Source of the DNA: JAHHUH01 sp045123075 | Lineage (GTDB): Bacteria; Bacillota; Negativicutes; Acidaminococcales; Acidaminococcaceae | NCBI GenBank assembly: GCA_045123075.1 | Contig: JBGVIJ010000057.1 | Coordinates: forward strand, 1-21,466 | Direction: 5' to 3' | Length of the DNA stretch: 21,466 bases | Part shown: positions 10,028 through 17,766 of the stretch, in pieces | How positions within the stretch are numbered: the stretch's first letter is position 1 | Layout: each line of letters starts with the position of its first letter | The notes under the pieces: generated by a model | The model's database searches: none | Told to the model about the DNA's origin: nothing | The model's input: the letters and a program-made list of their open reading frames with translations, nothing else | Made by a program: the position numbers and the translations under genes

Positions 10028-11637
10028 TTTTCGCCTCCGTGTACTCGTTCTAATGCAGCTCCTACAAAGCCCTTAAACAACGGATGTGCTTTATTTGGTC
10101 TACTTTTAAATTCAGGATGATATTGCACACCCACATAAAAGCTTCTGTCACTAAGCTCTACGGCTTCAACCAACCTGCCATCTGGAGAAGTACCACTGAG
10201 TGTAAGTCCTTTTTCTTCGAAAGCCTCACGAAAATCGTTATTAAATTCATAACGATGTCTATGTCTTTCGCTGATTATTGCCTGTTCATAGCAGCGCTCC
10301 ATTGTGGTACCAGCTTTAATGCGGCAGGGATAAGCGCCAAGGCGTAGAGTGCCACCTTTATCAAGAGCATCACTTTGTCCAGGCATAAAATCTATAACCT
10401 TATGCTTACACAGCTCATCAAACTCACCAGAATTTGCATCTTTGATCGCCAGTACATTTCTAGCGTATTCGATTACGGCAATTTGCATACCTAAGCAAAT
10501 TCCAAAATAGGGAACAGCATTTTCTCTAGCAAACTTCGCCGCCAGAACCATTCCCTCAATACCCCTACTGCCAAAACCGCCGGGCACAAGAATTCCGTCA
10601 AGTTTTCCTAATTTTTCTTGAACATTTTCTGCAGTAATTTTCTCGGAATCAATCCAATGAATGCACACATGAGCATTATGATAAAAACCTGCGTGTTGCA
10701 TGGCTTCCGCCACGGATAAATAAGCATCGTGAAGACCTACATATTTACCAACAAGACCTATATCAACACAATAAGGTCTACCTTTAATGCGTTCCACCAT
10801 GGCAGTCCATTCTTTTAAATCAGGTTCCGGTGCAGCAATGCCCAGTTCACGACAAACAACTGCTGAAAAATTAGACTTTTCCAGCATTAACGGTGCTTCA
10901 TAAAGATTATGCAAGGTGATGTTCTCAATGACACAATCAAGCTTCACATTACAGAACAAAGAAATCTTTTTGAAGATGGATTTTTCCAAAGGCTCATCAC
11001 AGCGAAGCACCACAATACTAGGATTAATACCCATACCTTGTAATTCCTTAACTGAATGCTGAGTTGGTTTTGATTTATGTTCACCAGAACCACGCAGGAA
11101 AGGAACCATTGTTACGTGAATGAACAGACTGTTTTCCCTGCCAACCTCCAAAGAAATTTGACGTACCGCCTCAATGAACGGTTGAGATTCAATATCACCA
11201 ATGGTTCCACCAATTTCAGTAATTACTACATCAGCATTGGTCTTCTTGCCTACACTGTAAACAAACTCTTTAATTTCATTGGTGATGTGAGGAATAACTT
11301 GCACAGTAGAACCAAGATATTCACCACGACGTTCTTTGTTCAGTACATTCCAGTAAACCTTGCCAGTAGTAAGATTGGAATATTTATTGAGCTCTTCATC
11401 AACAAAGCGTTCATAGTGTCCCAAATCAAGGTCAGTTTCGGCACCATCTTCGGTTACATAAACTTCCCCGTGTTGATAAGGGCTCATGGTACCAGGGTCA
11501 ACGTTAATATAGGGATCCAGTTTTTGGGCGGCAACCTTTAGACCACGAGCTTTTAATAATCTGCCCAAGGAAGCAGCAGTAATACCTTTACCCAATCCCG
11601 ACACAACACCACCGGTTACAAAAATATATTTAGTCAT
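10024..11637 (-). CDS. pyrG: CTP synthase (glutamine hydrolysing)
   Basis: Converts UTP to CTP with ATP and glutamine. I choose the ATG at 11637 (537 residues, MTKYIFVTGG) because AAGGAG (11646-11651) sits 8 bases upstream and family members start here. The longer frame from 11661 would add eight residues, overlap guaA and lack a site. The synthase domain has the P-loop GVVSGLGKG (10-18) and the UTP/CTP-site segment EIGGTIGDIES. The amidotransferase domain has nucleophile Cys381 in FGICLGMQ and His507/Glu509 in YHPEF. The gap to guaA is 14 bp and the purF start overlaps the stop by 4 bp, so it sits firmly inside the operon. No attenuator typical of Bacillus pyrG leaders is possible in this spacing. 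Confidence 0.97.
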   Translation of the reverse strand: MTKYIFVTGGVVSGLGKGITAASLGRLLKARGLKVAAQKLDPYINVDPGTMSPYQHGEVYVTEDGAETDLDLGHYERFVDEELNKYSNLTTGKVYWNVLNKERRGEYLGSTVQVIPHITNEIKEFVYSVGKKTNADVVITEIGGTIGDIESQPFIEAVRQISLEVGRENSLFIHVTMVPFLRGSGEHKSKPTQHSVKELQGMGINPSIVVLRCDEPLEKSIFKKISLFCNVKLDCVIENITLHNLYEAPLMLEKSNFSAVVCRELGIAAPEPDLKEWTAMVERIKGRPYCVDIGLVGKYVGLHDAYLSVAEAMQHAGFYHNAHVCIHWIDSEKITAENVQEKLGKLDGILVPGGFGSRGIEGMVLAAKFARENAVPYFGICLGMQIAVIEYARNVLAIKDANSGEFDELCKHKVIDFMPGQSDALDKGGTLRLGAYPCRIKAGTTMERCYEQAIISERHRHRYEFNNDFREAFEEKGLTLSGTSPDGRLVEAVELSDRSFYVGVQYHPEFKSRPNKAHPLFKGFVGAALERVHGGEK

Positions 11638-11645
11638 ACATCTAA

Positions 11646-11651
11646 CTCCTT
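11646..11651 (-). promoter_or_regulatory. Ribosome binding site that fixes the pyrG start
   Basis: AAGGAG on the minus strand, 8 bases before the ATG at 11637. It overlaps the last codon region of guaA and rules in favour of the shorter pyrG product. Confidence 0.85.
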
Positions 11652-13190
11652 TTATTCCCATTCCACAGTTGCAGGCGGTTTTGATGTTATATCGTAGACA
11701 ACCCTTGTAATGCCTTGCACTTCATTGGTAATCCTGTTGCTCACCTTTTCCAATAATTCGTAAGGCAGGCGTGTCCATTCCGCCGTCATAAAATCATCGG
11801 TACTTACTGCACGCAAGGCAATAGTGTAACCGTAAGTGCGAGCATCACCTTTTACGCCTACGCTACGTAAGTCTGTTAGCACGGCAAAATATTGATTAGT
11901 CATAAATTCATAACCACTATTAACAACTTCTTCCCTAAAAATAGCATCTGCCTCTTGCAAAATTGACAGCTTCTCTTCTGTAACTTCGCCAATCACTCTC
12001 ACTGCTAATCCTGGACCGGGAAAGGGTTGTCGCCATACTAATTCATTCGGTATCCCAAGACGTTCCCCAACTTCACGCACCTCATCCTTAAACAAATCTC
12101 GCAAAGGCTCCACAACTTCTTCAAAATCCATTAACCGTGGCAAACCACCTACATTGTGGTGGCTTTTAATCATGGCAGAATCTCCCTTGCCACTTTCCAC
12201 CACATCGGGATAAATTGTCCCTTGCGCTAAAACATTTATATCACCCAATGCTTTGGCAACTTCTTCAAAAACACGGATGAAACTTTTGCCAATTATCCTA
12301 CGCTTTTGTTCAGGCTCCGTTATGCCAGCAAGCAAATTCAAGAACCTATCCGCCACATTGACTCGAATTAAATTCATACCAAATTTTTGGCGAAAAACGT
12401 TTTCTACAAAATCATATTCACCCTTACGCAAAAGCCCATGGTCAACGAAAACACAAGTTAAATTCTGCCCTATGGCACGATGCAACAACATCGCAGTCAC
12501 AGAAGAATCCACCCCACCGGAAAGTGCCAACAAAACTTTTTTACCAGCTAAATGCTTGCGATAATAGGCAATAGTAGTTTCCACGAAGTCTTCCATCTTC
12601 CAATCACCACTGCAATGGCACACTTCAAAAAGAAAGTTAGCAAGTATTTTGTTACCATACACACTATGGGTTACCTCAGGATGAAATTGCACACCATAAA
12701 GGTTACGTGATTCATCACACATAGCAGCACTGGGACATTTGTCAGTAGAAGCTATGACTCTAAAATCAACTGGTATTCTAACAACATAATCAACGTGGCT
12801 CATCCAGCAAATATTTTCTTCAGGAACACCTTTAAACAAGCAGCTATCCTTCACATAAACCTTAGTTTTACCATATTCGCCCCCACTTTCTGCATTACAA
12901 ATCAAACCGCCAGCCATATACGCCATCAATTGCATTCCGTAACAAATTCCTAAAACCGGAATACCTGCATCTAAAATAGCAGAATCAAAACAAGGAGCAT
13001 TATTATCGTAAACACTATCTGGTCCGCCGGTTAAGATAATTCCCTTGTAGCCACTATCTTTAATTTCGGCTACCGTTATTTTGTTGTAGGGTTTTATCTC
13101 CGCATAAACATGTTGTTCCCTTACACGACGAGCGATTAACTGATTGTACTGTCCGCCAAAATCAAGTACTAATATTTTTTCATTAACCAT
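11652..13190 (-). CDS. guaA: GMP synthase (glutamine hydrolysing)
   Basis: Aminates XMP to GMP using glutamine and ATP; 512 residues, normal length. The class I amidotransferase domain is N-terminal with nucleophile Cys83 in GICYGMQL and His170/Glu172 in QFHPEV. The ATP-pyrophosphatase domain follows, with PP-loop LALSGGVDSS (221-230) and a later GKGDSAMIKSHHNVGG segment. The C-terminal dimerisation domain ends in TSKPPATVEWE, which is characteristic of GuaA. The ATG at 13190 has GGAG seven bases upstream. It lies 43 bp after purC and 14 bp before pyrG. No guaB is next to it. Confidence 0.98.
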   Translation of the reverse strand: MVNEKILVLDFGGQYNQLIARRVREQHVYAEIKPYNKITVAEIKDSGYKGIILTGGPDSVYDNNAPCFDSAILDAGIPVLGICYGMQLMAYMAGGLICNAESGGEYGKTKVYVKDSCLFKGVPEENICWMSHVDYVVRIPVDFRVIASTDKCPSAAMCDESRNLYGVQFHPEVTHSVYGNKILANFLFEVCHCSGDWKMEDFVETTIAYYRKHLAGKKVLLALSGGVDSSVTAMLLHRAIGQNLTCVFVDHGLLRKGEYDFVENVFRQKFGMNLIRVNVADRFLNLLAGITEPEQKRRIIGKSFIRVFEEVAKALGDINVLAQGTIYPDVVESGKGDSAMIKSHHNVGGLPRLMDFEEVVEPLRDLFKDEVREVGERLGIPNELVWRQPFPGPGLAVRVIGEVTEEKLSILQEADAIFREEVVNSGYEFMTNQYFAVLTDLRSVGVKGDARTYGYTIALRAVSTDDFMTAEWTRLPYELLEKVSNRITNEVQGITRVVYDITSKPPATVEWE

Positions 13191-13233
13191 TCCAAAACTC
13201 CATCCATTATTTTTAGCATCTATTACACTAAAC

Positions 13234-13947
13234 TTAAATACGTTCTTGCAAACGCTTCATTATTTCTGCATAAGCTTCTTCTACGCCACCAAGGTCACGA
13301 CGAAAACGATCTTTATCTAATTTTTCCCCAGTCTTGCTATCCCACAAGCGACTGGTATCAGGACTAATCTCGTCCGCTAAAACAATGGTTCCATCATACA
13401 AGCGACCAAACTCTAATTTGAAATCCACCAAGGTTACCCCACACTCATCCCAAAAAGCCTTTAAAATTTCATTTACCTGCAAGGCATATTTTTTAATAAG
13501 TGCAATTTCTTCTTCTGTTGCCAGCTTCAAGGCTACAGCATGCTCCTCATTAAGCAATGGGTCTTCCAAAGCATCATTCTTATAAGAAAATTCAATGGTG
13601 GGTTTTGAAAAGACAATACCCTCTGCAACGCCATAACGTTTGGCAAAAGAACCTGCACTGACATTACGCACAATCACTTCTAAAGGTACAATGCTTACTT
13701 TTTTTACAAGGGTTTCCCTCTCATTAAGTTCCTCTACAAAATGAGTAGGCACGCCCATTTTCTCTAAGCGTTGCATCAGAAGATTACTCATCTTATTATT
13801 GATAACACCCTTTCCAACTATAGTCCCCTTTTTTAGGCCGTTAAACGCGGTCGCATCGTCCTTGTAAGAAACAATAACAAGTCTCGGATCAGGAGTGCTG
13901 TATAATTTTTTTGCTTTACCCTCGTATAATTCGTGAATTTTCTCCAT
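13234..13947 (-). CDS. purC: SAICAR synthetase (phosphoribosylaminoimidazole-succinocarboxamide synthase)
   Basis: Joins aspartate to CAIR in purine synthesis. I place the start at the ATG at 13947 (237 residues, MEKIHELYEGKAKKLYST), where GAGGGG (13955-13960) lies seven bases upstream and where the family begins. An in-frame ATG at 14031 would add 28 unrelated residues translated across a terminator-like hairpin. Motifs seen are EGKAKKLY, EVIVRNVSAGS, TLVDFKLEFG and ADEISPDTSRLWD, the single-domain bacterial form. It is the only gene of this run that does not use glutamine. It opens the purC-guaA-pyrG-purF-carA-carB block 84 bp after amt. I see no convincing promoter in that gap, so it is probably read from upstream. 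Confidence 0.97.
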   Translation of the reverse strand: MEKIHELYEGKAKKLYSTPDPRLVIVSYKDDATAFNGLKKGTIVGKGVINNKMSNLLMQRLEKMGVPTHFVEELNERETLVKKVSIVPLEVIVRNVSAGSFAKRYGVAEGIVFSKPTIEFSYKNDALEDPLLNEEHAVALKLATEEEIALIKKYALQVNEILKAFWDECGVTLVDFKLEFGRLYDGTIVLADEISPDTSRLWDSKTGEKLDKDRFRRDLGGVEEAYAEIMKRLQERI

Positions 13948-13954
13948 TTTGGTT

Positions 13955-13960
13955 CCCCTC
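13955..13960 (-). promoter_or_regulatory. Ribosome binding site that fixes the purC start
   Basis: GAGGGG on the minus strand, 7 bases before the ATG at 13947. The upstream in-frame ATG at 14031 sits against the amt stop and has no comparable site. Confidence 0.75.
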
Positions 13961-13983
13961 TTTACATTTCTAAGATAAACGCC

Positions 13984-14012
13984 AAAAAGTTGGATGACCA
14001 ATCCAACTTTTT
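13984..14012 (-). terminator. Hairpin between amt and purC, likely partial terminator
   Basis: Perfect 12-bp inverted repeat, arms 13984-13995 and 14001-14012, loop of five, one more C-G pair possible outside. Core GTTGGAT/ATCCAAC, with outer AAAAA/TTTTT pairs. It starts about 20 bases after the amt stop. The U5 run after the core is followed directly by GGCG, so termination may be incomplete. It may trim transcription between the nitrogen genes and the nucleotide genes. Confidence 0.7.
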
Positions 14013-14031
14013 GACACTCTATAAAATTCAT

Positions 14032-15327
14032 TTAATTCTTTTCCAGTACAAAGTCTGCATAGGCTCTCACAAGACCATGTTCAGCAGTATCAAGGCCTTT
14101 AACTTCTTCCTCCTCACTAACACGTAACCCAAATATTTTATCAATGAGGCTAAAGGTTAAAAGCATCATCACTGTAGTCCAAGCCAAAATTCCCAGAACG
14201 CCGAGACATTGTACTGTTATCAATTCAGCTTTGCCCGTGTATAACAAGCCTTCCAAACCAGCAGGTGCTTCTGGATTTGCTAAAAGACCTACTGCTAACG
14301 TACCCCAAATCCCACTTACAAGATGCACGCCAACTGCACCAACAGGGTCGTCAATATGTAGCTTCATATCCAAAAATTCTATGGATTCTACCACCAGAAT
14401 GCCAGATACAACACCTACAACAAGGGCGCCCACTCCGTCCAGTGCATCACAACCAGCAGTGATACCAACTAAGCCAGCCAAAGAAGCATTTATACACATG
14501 GAAACATCTGGTTTGCCAAGCTTATACCAGGTATAAAGCATTGTAGTAAAGGTAGCAGCTGCCGGGGCTATGGTTGTTGTAAGGAAGATGGAAGTCAAAG
14601 CGGATATGTCCCAAGCAGCTGCACCATTAAAACCATACCAGCCAAACCATAGAATGAAGCTGCCCATTGCCCCCAAGACTATGGAATGACCGGGAATGGC
14701 ATTAACCTTAATAAATTCCCCAGTTTCGTCTTCAATATATTTTCCTAAACGCGGGCCTACCATAATGGCGCCAATAAGTGCGCTTAAACCACCAACAGTG
14801 TGGATGGCAGCAGAGCCTGCAAAATCATGGAAGCCTTTTTGCGCGAGCCAGCCTTGACTGTTCCACACCCAACCTGCTTCCACCGGATAAACAAACAGAG
14901 AAATAATTGCAGAATATAAACAATATGAGCTAAATTTTGTTCTTTCTGCCATAGCGCCAGACACAATGGTTGCAGCCGTGGCACAGAACACCAGATTAAA
15001 TACAAAATTGGACGCATGGTTTTTAATAAAGCCTGAGAAATCTGTAATGATTTCCAGATTAGGGATGCCAATAATTCCAAAGGCATAATCTTCTGCCATC
15101 ATGAGGCTAAAGCCCACAAACATAAAGCAAATTGTACCAATGCAAAAGTCCATTAAGTTTTTCATGATGATGTTGCCTGCATTCTTAGCTCTGGTAAAAC
15201 CACTTTCTACCATGGCGAAGCCTGCCTGCATAAAGAACACCAGGGCAGCACCCATTAAAAACCAAACGCCAAAAGCTTCACTTCTTGCTACATCCGTAGT
15301 AAGCTTCGTGATTTCTACTACATTCAT
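14032..15327 (-). CDS. amt: Ammonium transporter Amt
   Basis: A 431-residue integral membrane channel of the Amt/Mep/Rh family that admits ammonium, with about 11 hydrophobic helices. Conserved features present: Asp168 in HDFAGS; the pore histidine pair His176 (AAIHTVGG) and His335 (GVHLVSGIWG); the FxWYGFN segment near 228-234; and the cytoplasmic tail EEEEVKGLDTAEHG (405-418) that contacts PII proteins in relatives. No glnK/glnB gene accompanies it here, unlike many amt loci, so a PII partner, if used, is encoded elsewhere. It lies 38 bp after glnN with no terminator between, so the two are probably one transcript. Upstream, two copies of AATGAGGGGA spaced 11 bases apart include the ribosome site. 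Confidence 0.96.
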   Translation of the reverse strand: MNVVEITKLTTDVARSEAFGVWFLMGAALVFFMQAGFAMVESGFTRAKNAGNIIMKNLMDFCIGTICFMFVGFSLMMAEDYAFGIIGIPNLEIITDFSGFIKNHASNFVFNLVFCATAATIVSGAMAERTKFSSYCLYSAIISLFVYPVEAGWVWNSQGWLAQKGFHDFAGSAAIHTVGGLSALIGAIMVGPRLGKYIEDETGEFIKVNAIPGHSIVLGAMGSFILWFGWYGFNGAAAWDISALTSIFLTTTIAPAAATFTTMLYTWYKLGKPDVSMCINASLAGLVGITAGCDALDGVGALVVGVVSGILVVESIEFLDMKLHIDDPVGAVGVHLVSGIWGTLAVGLLANPEAPAGLEGLLYTGKAELITVQCLGVLGILAWTTVMMLLTFSLIDKIFGLRVSEEEEVKGLDTAEHGLVRAYADFVLEKN

Positions 15328-15365
15328 AAAAATCCCCTCATTTTCCCCTCATTATGACCTTTCTT

Positions 15366-17462
15366 TTATTTCACACCAAACAGCAAGTCGCTATAAGTCG
15401 GGAAAGGCCAGTATTTTTTTGCCGTTAAAAGTTCTGCTTCATCGCAGGCAACTCTTAGTACATTCATTTTTTCCAACACATTATCACGGATAGCAAGAGC
15501 TTCCTCGCTAACATTCTTTGCCTTGTGCAGTTCTTGCAGTGCTTTTTCTAATTCTTCTATACAGCCTGCAATTCTATCTGTTAAAGCAGAAAGATTTTTG
15601 ATTAGCTTGCTTTCATATTTACAAGGCAGCTCTGCATCAACAATTCTTTTCGCTGCCACAGCCTTGGCAACATCAGCGGCATAAGCCTCAATTGCGGGTG
15701 CAATAAGCGTCTTCGCCATACTTACCATGGTATTGGCTTCAATGATGACGGTCTTACAATAATTTTCCAGTTGAATTTCACATCTGGATTTCAATTCTGC
15801 TTCCGTAAAAACTTTATGCCCGACAAGCATATCCACATTCTTTTTATCTAATACGTGAGGTATGCAGTCTGGAGTAGTGCGATAATTGCACAAACCTCTT
15901 TGTTCAGTTGCCTCTTTTATCCAAGCTTCATCGTAACCATTGCCATTAAAAATAATGCGTTTATGGTCTTTGATAGTTTTCTTAATCATTTCATGTAAGG
16001 CAGTTTCAAAATCTGCTACGCCTTCCAATCTATCTGCGTAAACTTTTAAGCTTTCTGCCACAGCTGCATTCAACATAATGTTGGCACAAGCAATACTGTT
16101 AGAAGAGCCAAGCATACGGAACTCAAATTTATTGCCAGTAAAGGCAAAGGGAGAAGTTCTGTTGCGGTCAGTAGTATCACGATTGAATTTAGGTAACACA
16201 TCAACGCCAAGCTTCAACTGTGTTTTTGCTGCGCCTTTATACGGATTTCCAGTTTCGATAGCTTCCAAAACTTCTGTAAGCTCATCGCCTAAGAACATAG
16301 ATACAACTGCCGGCGGAGCTTCGTTAGCTCCAAGGCGATGGTCATTTCCAGCAGTAGCCACGGAAATACGCAATAAGTCTTGGTAATCGTCGACAGCTTT
16401 TATCACTGCACACAAGAACAATAAAAATTGTGCATTTTCATAAGGCGTAGCACCCGGTGCCAACAAGTTAATACCAGTATTAGTCGCCATGGACCAGTTG
16501 TTATGCTTACCACTACCATTTACTCCTGCAAAGGGTTTTTCATGTAACAAGCAAACCAAACCGTGTTTAGCAGCAACCTTTTGCATAATCTCCATAGTCA
16601 GTTGGTTGTGGTCTGTAGCAATATTTGTAGTTGTGAAAATTGGAGCCAGCTCGTGTTGCGCAGGAGCAACTTCATTGTGTTCAGTTTTTGCTAGAACGCC
16701 CAGCTTCCACAATTCTTCATTCAGTTCTGCCATAAAAGCAGCAACCTTAGGTTTTATAGCGCCAAAATAGTGGTCATCCATTTCTTGTCCTTTAGGAGGT
16801 TTAGCACCGAAAAGAGTGCGACCAGTAAATTTAAGGTCAGGTCTTTGTTCATACATTTCTTTGCTAATCAAAAAATATTCCTGTTCCGGACCTACGTTGG
16901 TGTGTACACTTTTCACGTCCTTATTGCCAAACAATTTCAGAATGCGCAATGCTTGTTTATTCAACGCTGCCATAGAACGCAAAAGTGGAGTCTTTTTATC
17001 TAAGGCTTCACCATTGTAAGCACAGAAGGCTGTAGGAATACACAATGTTTTATCTTTGATAAAGGCAAATGATGTAGGATCCCAGGCAGTATAACCCCTA
17101 GCCTCAAAAGTTGCACGCAAGCCACCGGACGGGAAAGAAGAAGCATCGGGTTCGCCTTGAATAAGCTCTTTACCAGAGAACTCCATAATTACACCACCAT
17201 CATCAGTAGGAGCAATAAAGCTATCGTGCTTTTCGGCGGTAATGCCAGTCAAAGGTTGGAACCAGTGAGTAAAATGAGTAGCGCCATTGGCAACAGCCCA
17301 ATCTTTCATAGCATCAGCAACTACATTGGCAACGCTACTATCCAAACGAACCCCTTCCTCTCTGGTTTTTTTCAGAGATTCATATACCTCTGTTGGCAAT
17401 TTGGCTTTCATAACTTTATCGTTGAAAACCAAACAACCAAAATAATCAGGTACACTTCTCAT
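15366..17462 (-). CDS. glnN: Glutamine synthetase type III
   Basis: Makes glutamine from glutamate, ammonia and ATP. Start chosen at the ATG at 17462 (698 residues, MRSVPDYFGCLVFND) because AAGGAGG lies eight bases upstream. The longer frame from 17519 would start inside the leader terminator. The size of about 700 residues and the absence of GSI-type motifs place it in GSIII. Motifs seen: the N-terminal segment FPSGGLRATFEARGYTAWD; EQEYFL at 193-198; EVAPAQHE at 264-271; and the ATP/glutamate-site segment HEKPFAGVNGSGKHNNWS at 307-324. It is followed by amt and faces an ANTAR antiterminator gene. The leader holds a consensus promoter and an intrinsic terminator, so expression is probably set by antitermination. 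No GSI-type adenylylation site is expected in this class. Confidence 0.97.
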   Translation of the reverse strand: MRSVPDYFGCLVFNDKVMKAKLPTEVYESLKKTREEGVRLDSSVANVVADAMKDWAVANGATHFTHWFQPLTGITAEKHDSFIAPTDDGGVIMEFSGKELIQGEPDASSFPSGGLRATFEARGYTAWDPTSFAFIKDKTLCIPTAFCAYNGEALDKKTPLLRSMAALNKQALRILKLFGNKDVKSVHTNVGPEQEYFLISKEMYEQRPDLKFTGRTLFGAKPPKGQEMDDHYFGAIKPKVAAFMAELNEELWKLGVLAKTEHNEVAPAQHELAPIFTTTNIATDHNQLTMEIMQKVAAKHGLVCLLHEKPFAGVNGSGKHNNWSMATNTGINLLAPGATPYENAQFLLFLCAVIKAVDDYQDLLRISVATAGNDHRLGANEAPPAVVSMFLGDELTEVLEAIETGNPYKGAAKTQLKLGVDVLPKFNRDTTDRNRTSPFAFTGNKFEFRMLGSSNSIACANIMLNAAVAESLKVYADRLEGVADFETALHEMIKKTIKDHKRIIFNGNGYDEAWIKEATEQRGLCNYRTTPDCIPHVLDKKNVDMLVGHKVFTEAELKSRCEIQLENYCKTVIIEANTMVSMAKTLIAPAIEAYAADVAKAVAAKRIVDAELPCKYESKLIKNLSALTDRIAGCIEELEKALQELHKAKNVSEEALAIRDNVLEKMNVLRVACDEAELLTAKKYWPFPTYSDLLFGVK

Positions 17463-17470
17463 AACTAACT

Positions 17471-17477
17471 CCTCCTT
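17471..17477 (-). promoter_or_regulatory. Ribosome binding site that fixes the glnN start
   Basis: AAGGAGG on the minus strand, 8 bases before the ATG at 17462. It lies just after the leader terminator, so it is made only in readthrough transcripts. Confidence 0.9.
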
Positions 17478-17490
17478 CTGCTTTGTTTGC

Positions 17491-17533
17491 AAATAAAAAA
17501 GGCGACTCTGATGTTCCAAACATCAAAGACGCC
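17491..17533 (-). terminator. Leader terminator (attenuator) upstream of glnN
   Basis: In the RNA, 5' arm 17533-17519 pairs with 3' arm 17515-17501: four pairs GGCG/CGCC, one U-U mismatch, then ten pairs including one U-G, with a 3-base loop. UUUUUUAUUU follows directly. It lies between the glnN promoter and the glnN ribosome site, so it must be bypassed for glnN expression. Its 5' arm overlaps the hexaloop hairpin at 17526-17541, so the two folds exclude each other. Confidence 0.88.
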
Positions 17534-17541
17534 ATTGCCTT
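17526..17541 (-). promoter_or_regulatory. ANTAR-type hexaloop hairpin (P2) acting as antiterminator
   Basis: In the RNA, AAGGC (17541-17537) pairs with GUCUU (17530-17526), five pairs including one G-U, closing the six-base loop AAUGGC, which has A at position 1 and G at position 4. Known ANTAR targets are two such hairpins, the second overlapping a terminator arm, exactly as here. The first hairpin (P1) is not clean: candidates are an AU stem at 17549-17563 (small GAA-containing loop) and a bulged stem around hexaloop ACGGAA at 17581-17586. Confidence 0.65.
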
Positions 17542-17572
17542 ACAAACATATTATATTCTATAATTACATACC

Positions 17573-17610
17573 AAAAAGGCTTCCGTATTTTTACAAAGCC
17601 CTTTGCCTTT
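17573..17610 (-). other. Early stem-loop in the glnN leader
   Basis: In the RNA, AAAGGC (17610-17605) can pair with GCCUUU (17580-17575) and U5 ends at 17573, so it resembles a weak terminator. Inside, GCAAA/UUUGU can form a small hairpin. A competing fold pairs AAAAA (17592-17588) with UUUUU (17577-17573) around a hexaloop ACGGAA. Function not known. Confidence 0.4.
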
Positions 17611-17620
17611 CACGCTATGA

Positions 17621-17649
17621 ATTATACACCCCATATCGAACATTGTCAA
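17621..17649 (-). promoter_or_regulatory. Consensus sigma-70 promoter of glnN
   Basis: On the minus strand TTGACA (17649-17644) and TATAAT (17626-17621) are separated by exactly 17 bases, a perfect consensus. Transcription should start near 17614, giving a leader of about 150 bases before the ATG. Such strength fits control after initiation, by the leader terminator. A PurBox-like sequence lies in the spacer. Confidence 0.88.
17632..17644 (+). promoter_or_regulatory. Single PurBox-like site within the glnN promoter
   Basis: CATATCGAACATT matches 11 of 13 positions of the Bacillus/Lactococcus PurBox (AWWWCCGAACWWT) as I know it. It lies between the -35 and -10 of glnN. No partner box is found at the usual spacing, so chance remains possible. 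Confidence 0.3.
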
Positions 17650-17713
17650 CGAAACCTTTGTGAACTTTTTCTGAATCATCCAATCTGAAATATTGCGAAA
17701 ATTTGCTTATTCC

Positions 17714-17743
17714 TTGACACAGATGCACTTTAAGAACTATAAT
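17714..17743 (+). promoter_or_regulatory. Sigma-70 promoter of the ANTAR gene
   Basis: TTGACA (17714-17719) and TATAAT (17738-17743) with an 18-base spacer. Expected start near 17750, giving a leader of about 100 bases. Its -35 lies about 65 bp from the divergent glnN -35. Confidence 0.82.
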
Positions 17744-17766
17744 ATCCACGAAAAAAGCGATTGTAT

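Noticed and set aside
11077..11541. 154-codon open frame on the plus strand
   Set aside because: Antisense to the conserved N-terminal half of pyrG, no start signals.
13948..14100. PurBox or promoter upstream of purC
   Set aside because: No CGAAC core is present, and candidate -35/-10 pairs have poor matches or wrong spacing.
15325..15353. Two AATGAGGGGA repeats before amt, with a five-codon mini frame ending on the amt ATG
   Set aside because: Period of 11 bases and two copies only; the second copy simply supplies the ribosome site. A leader peptide or regulatory repeat is not supported.
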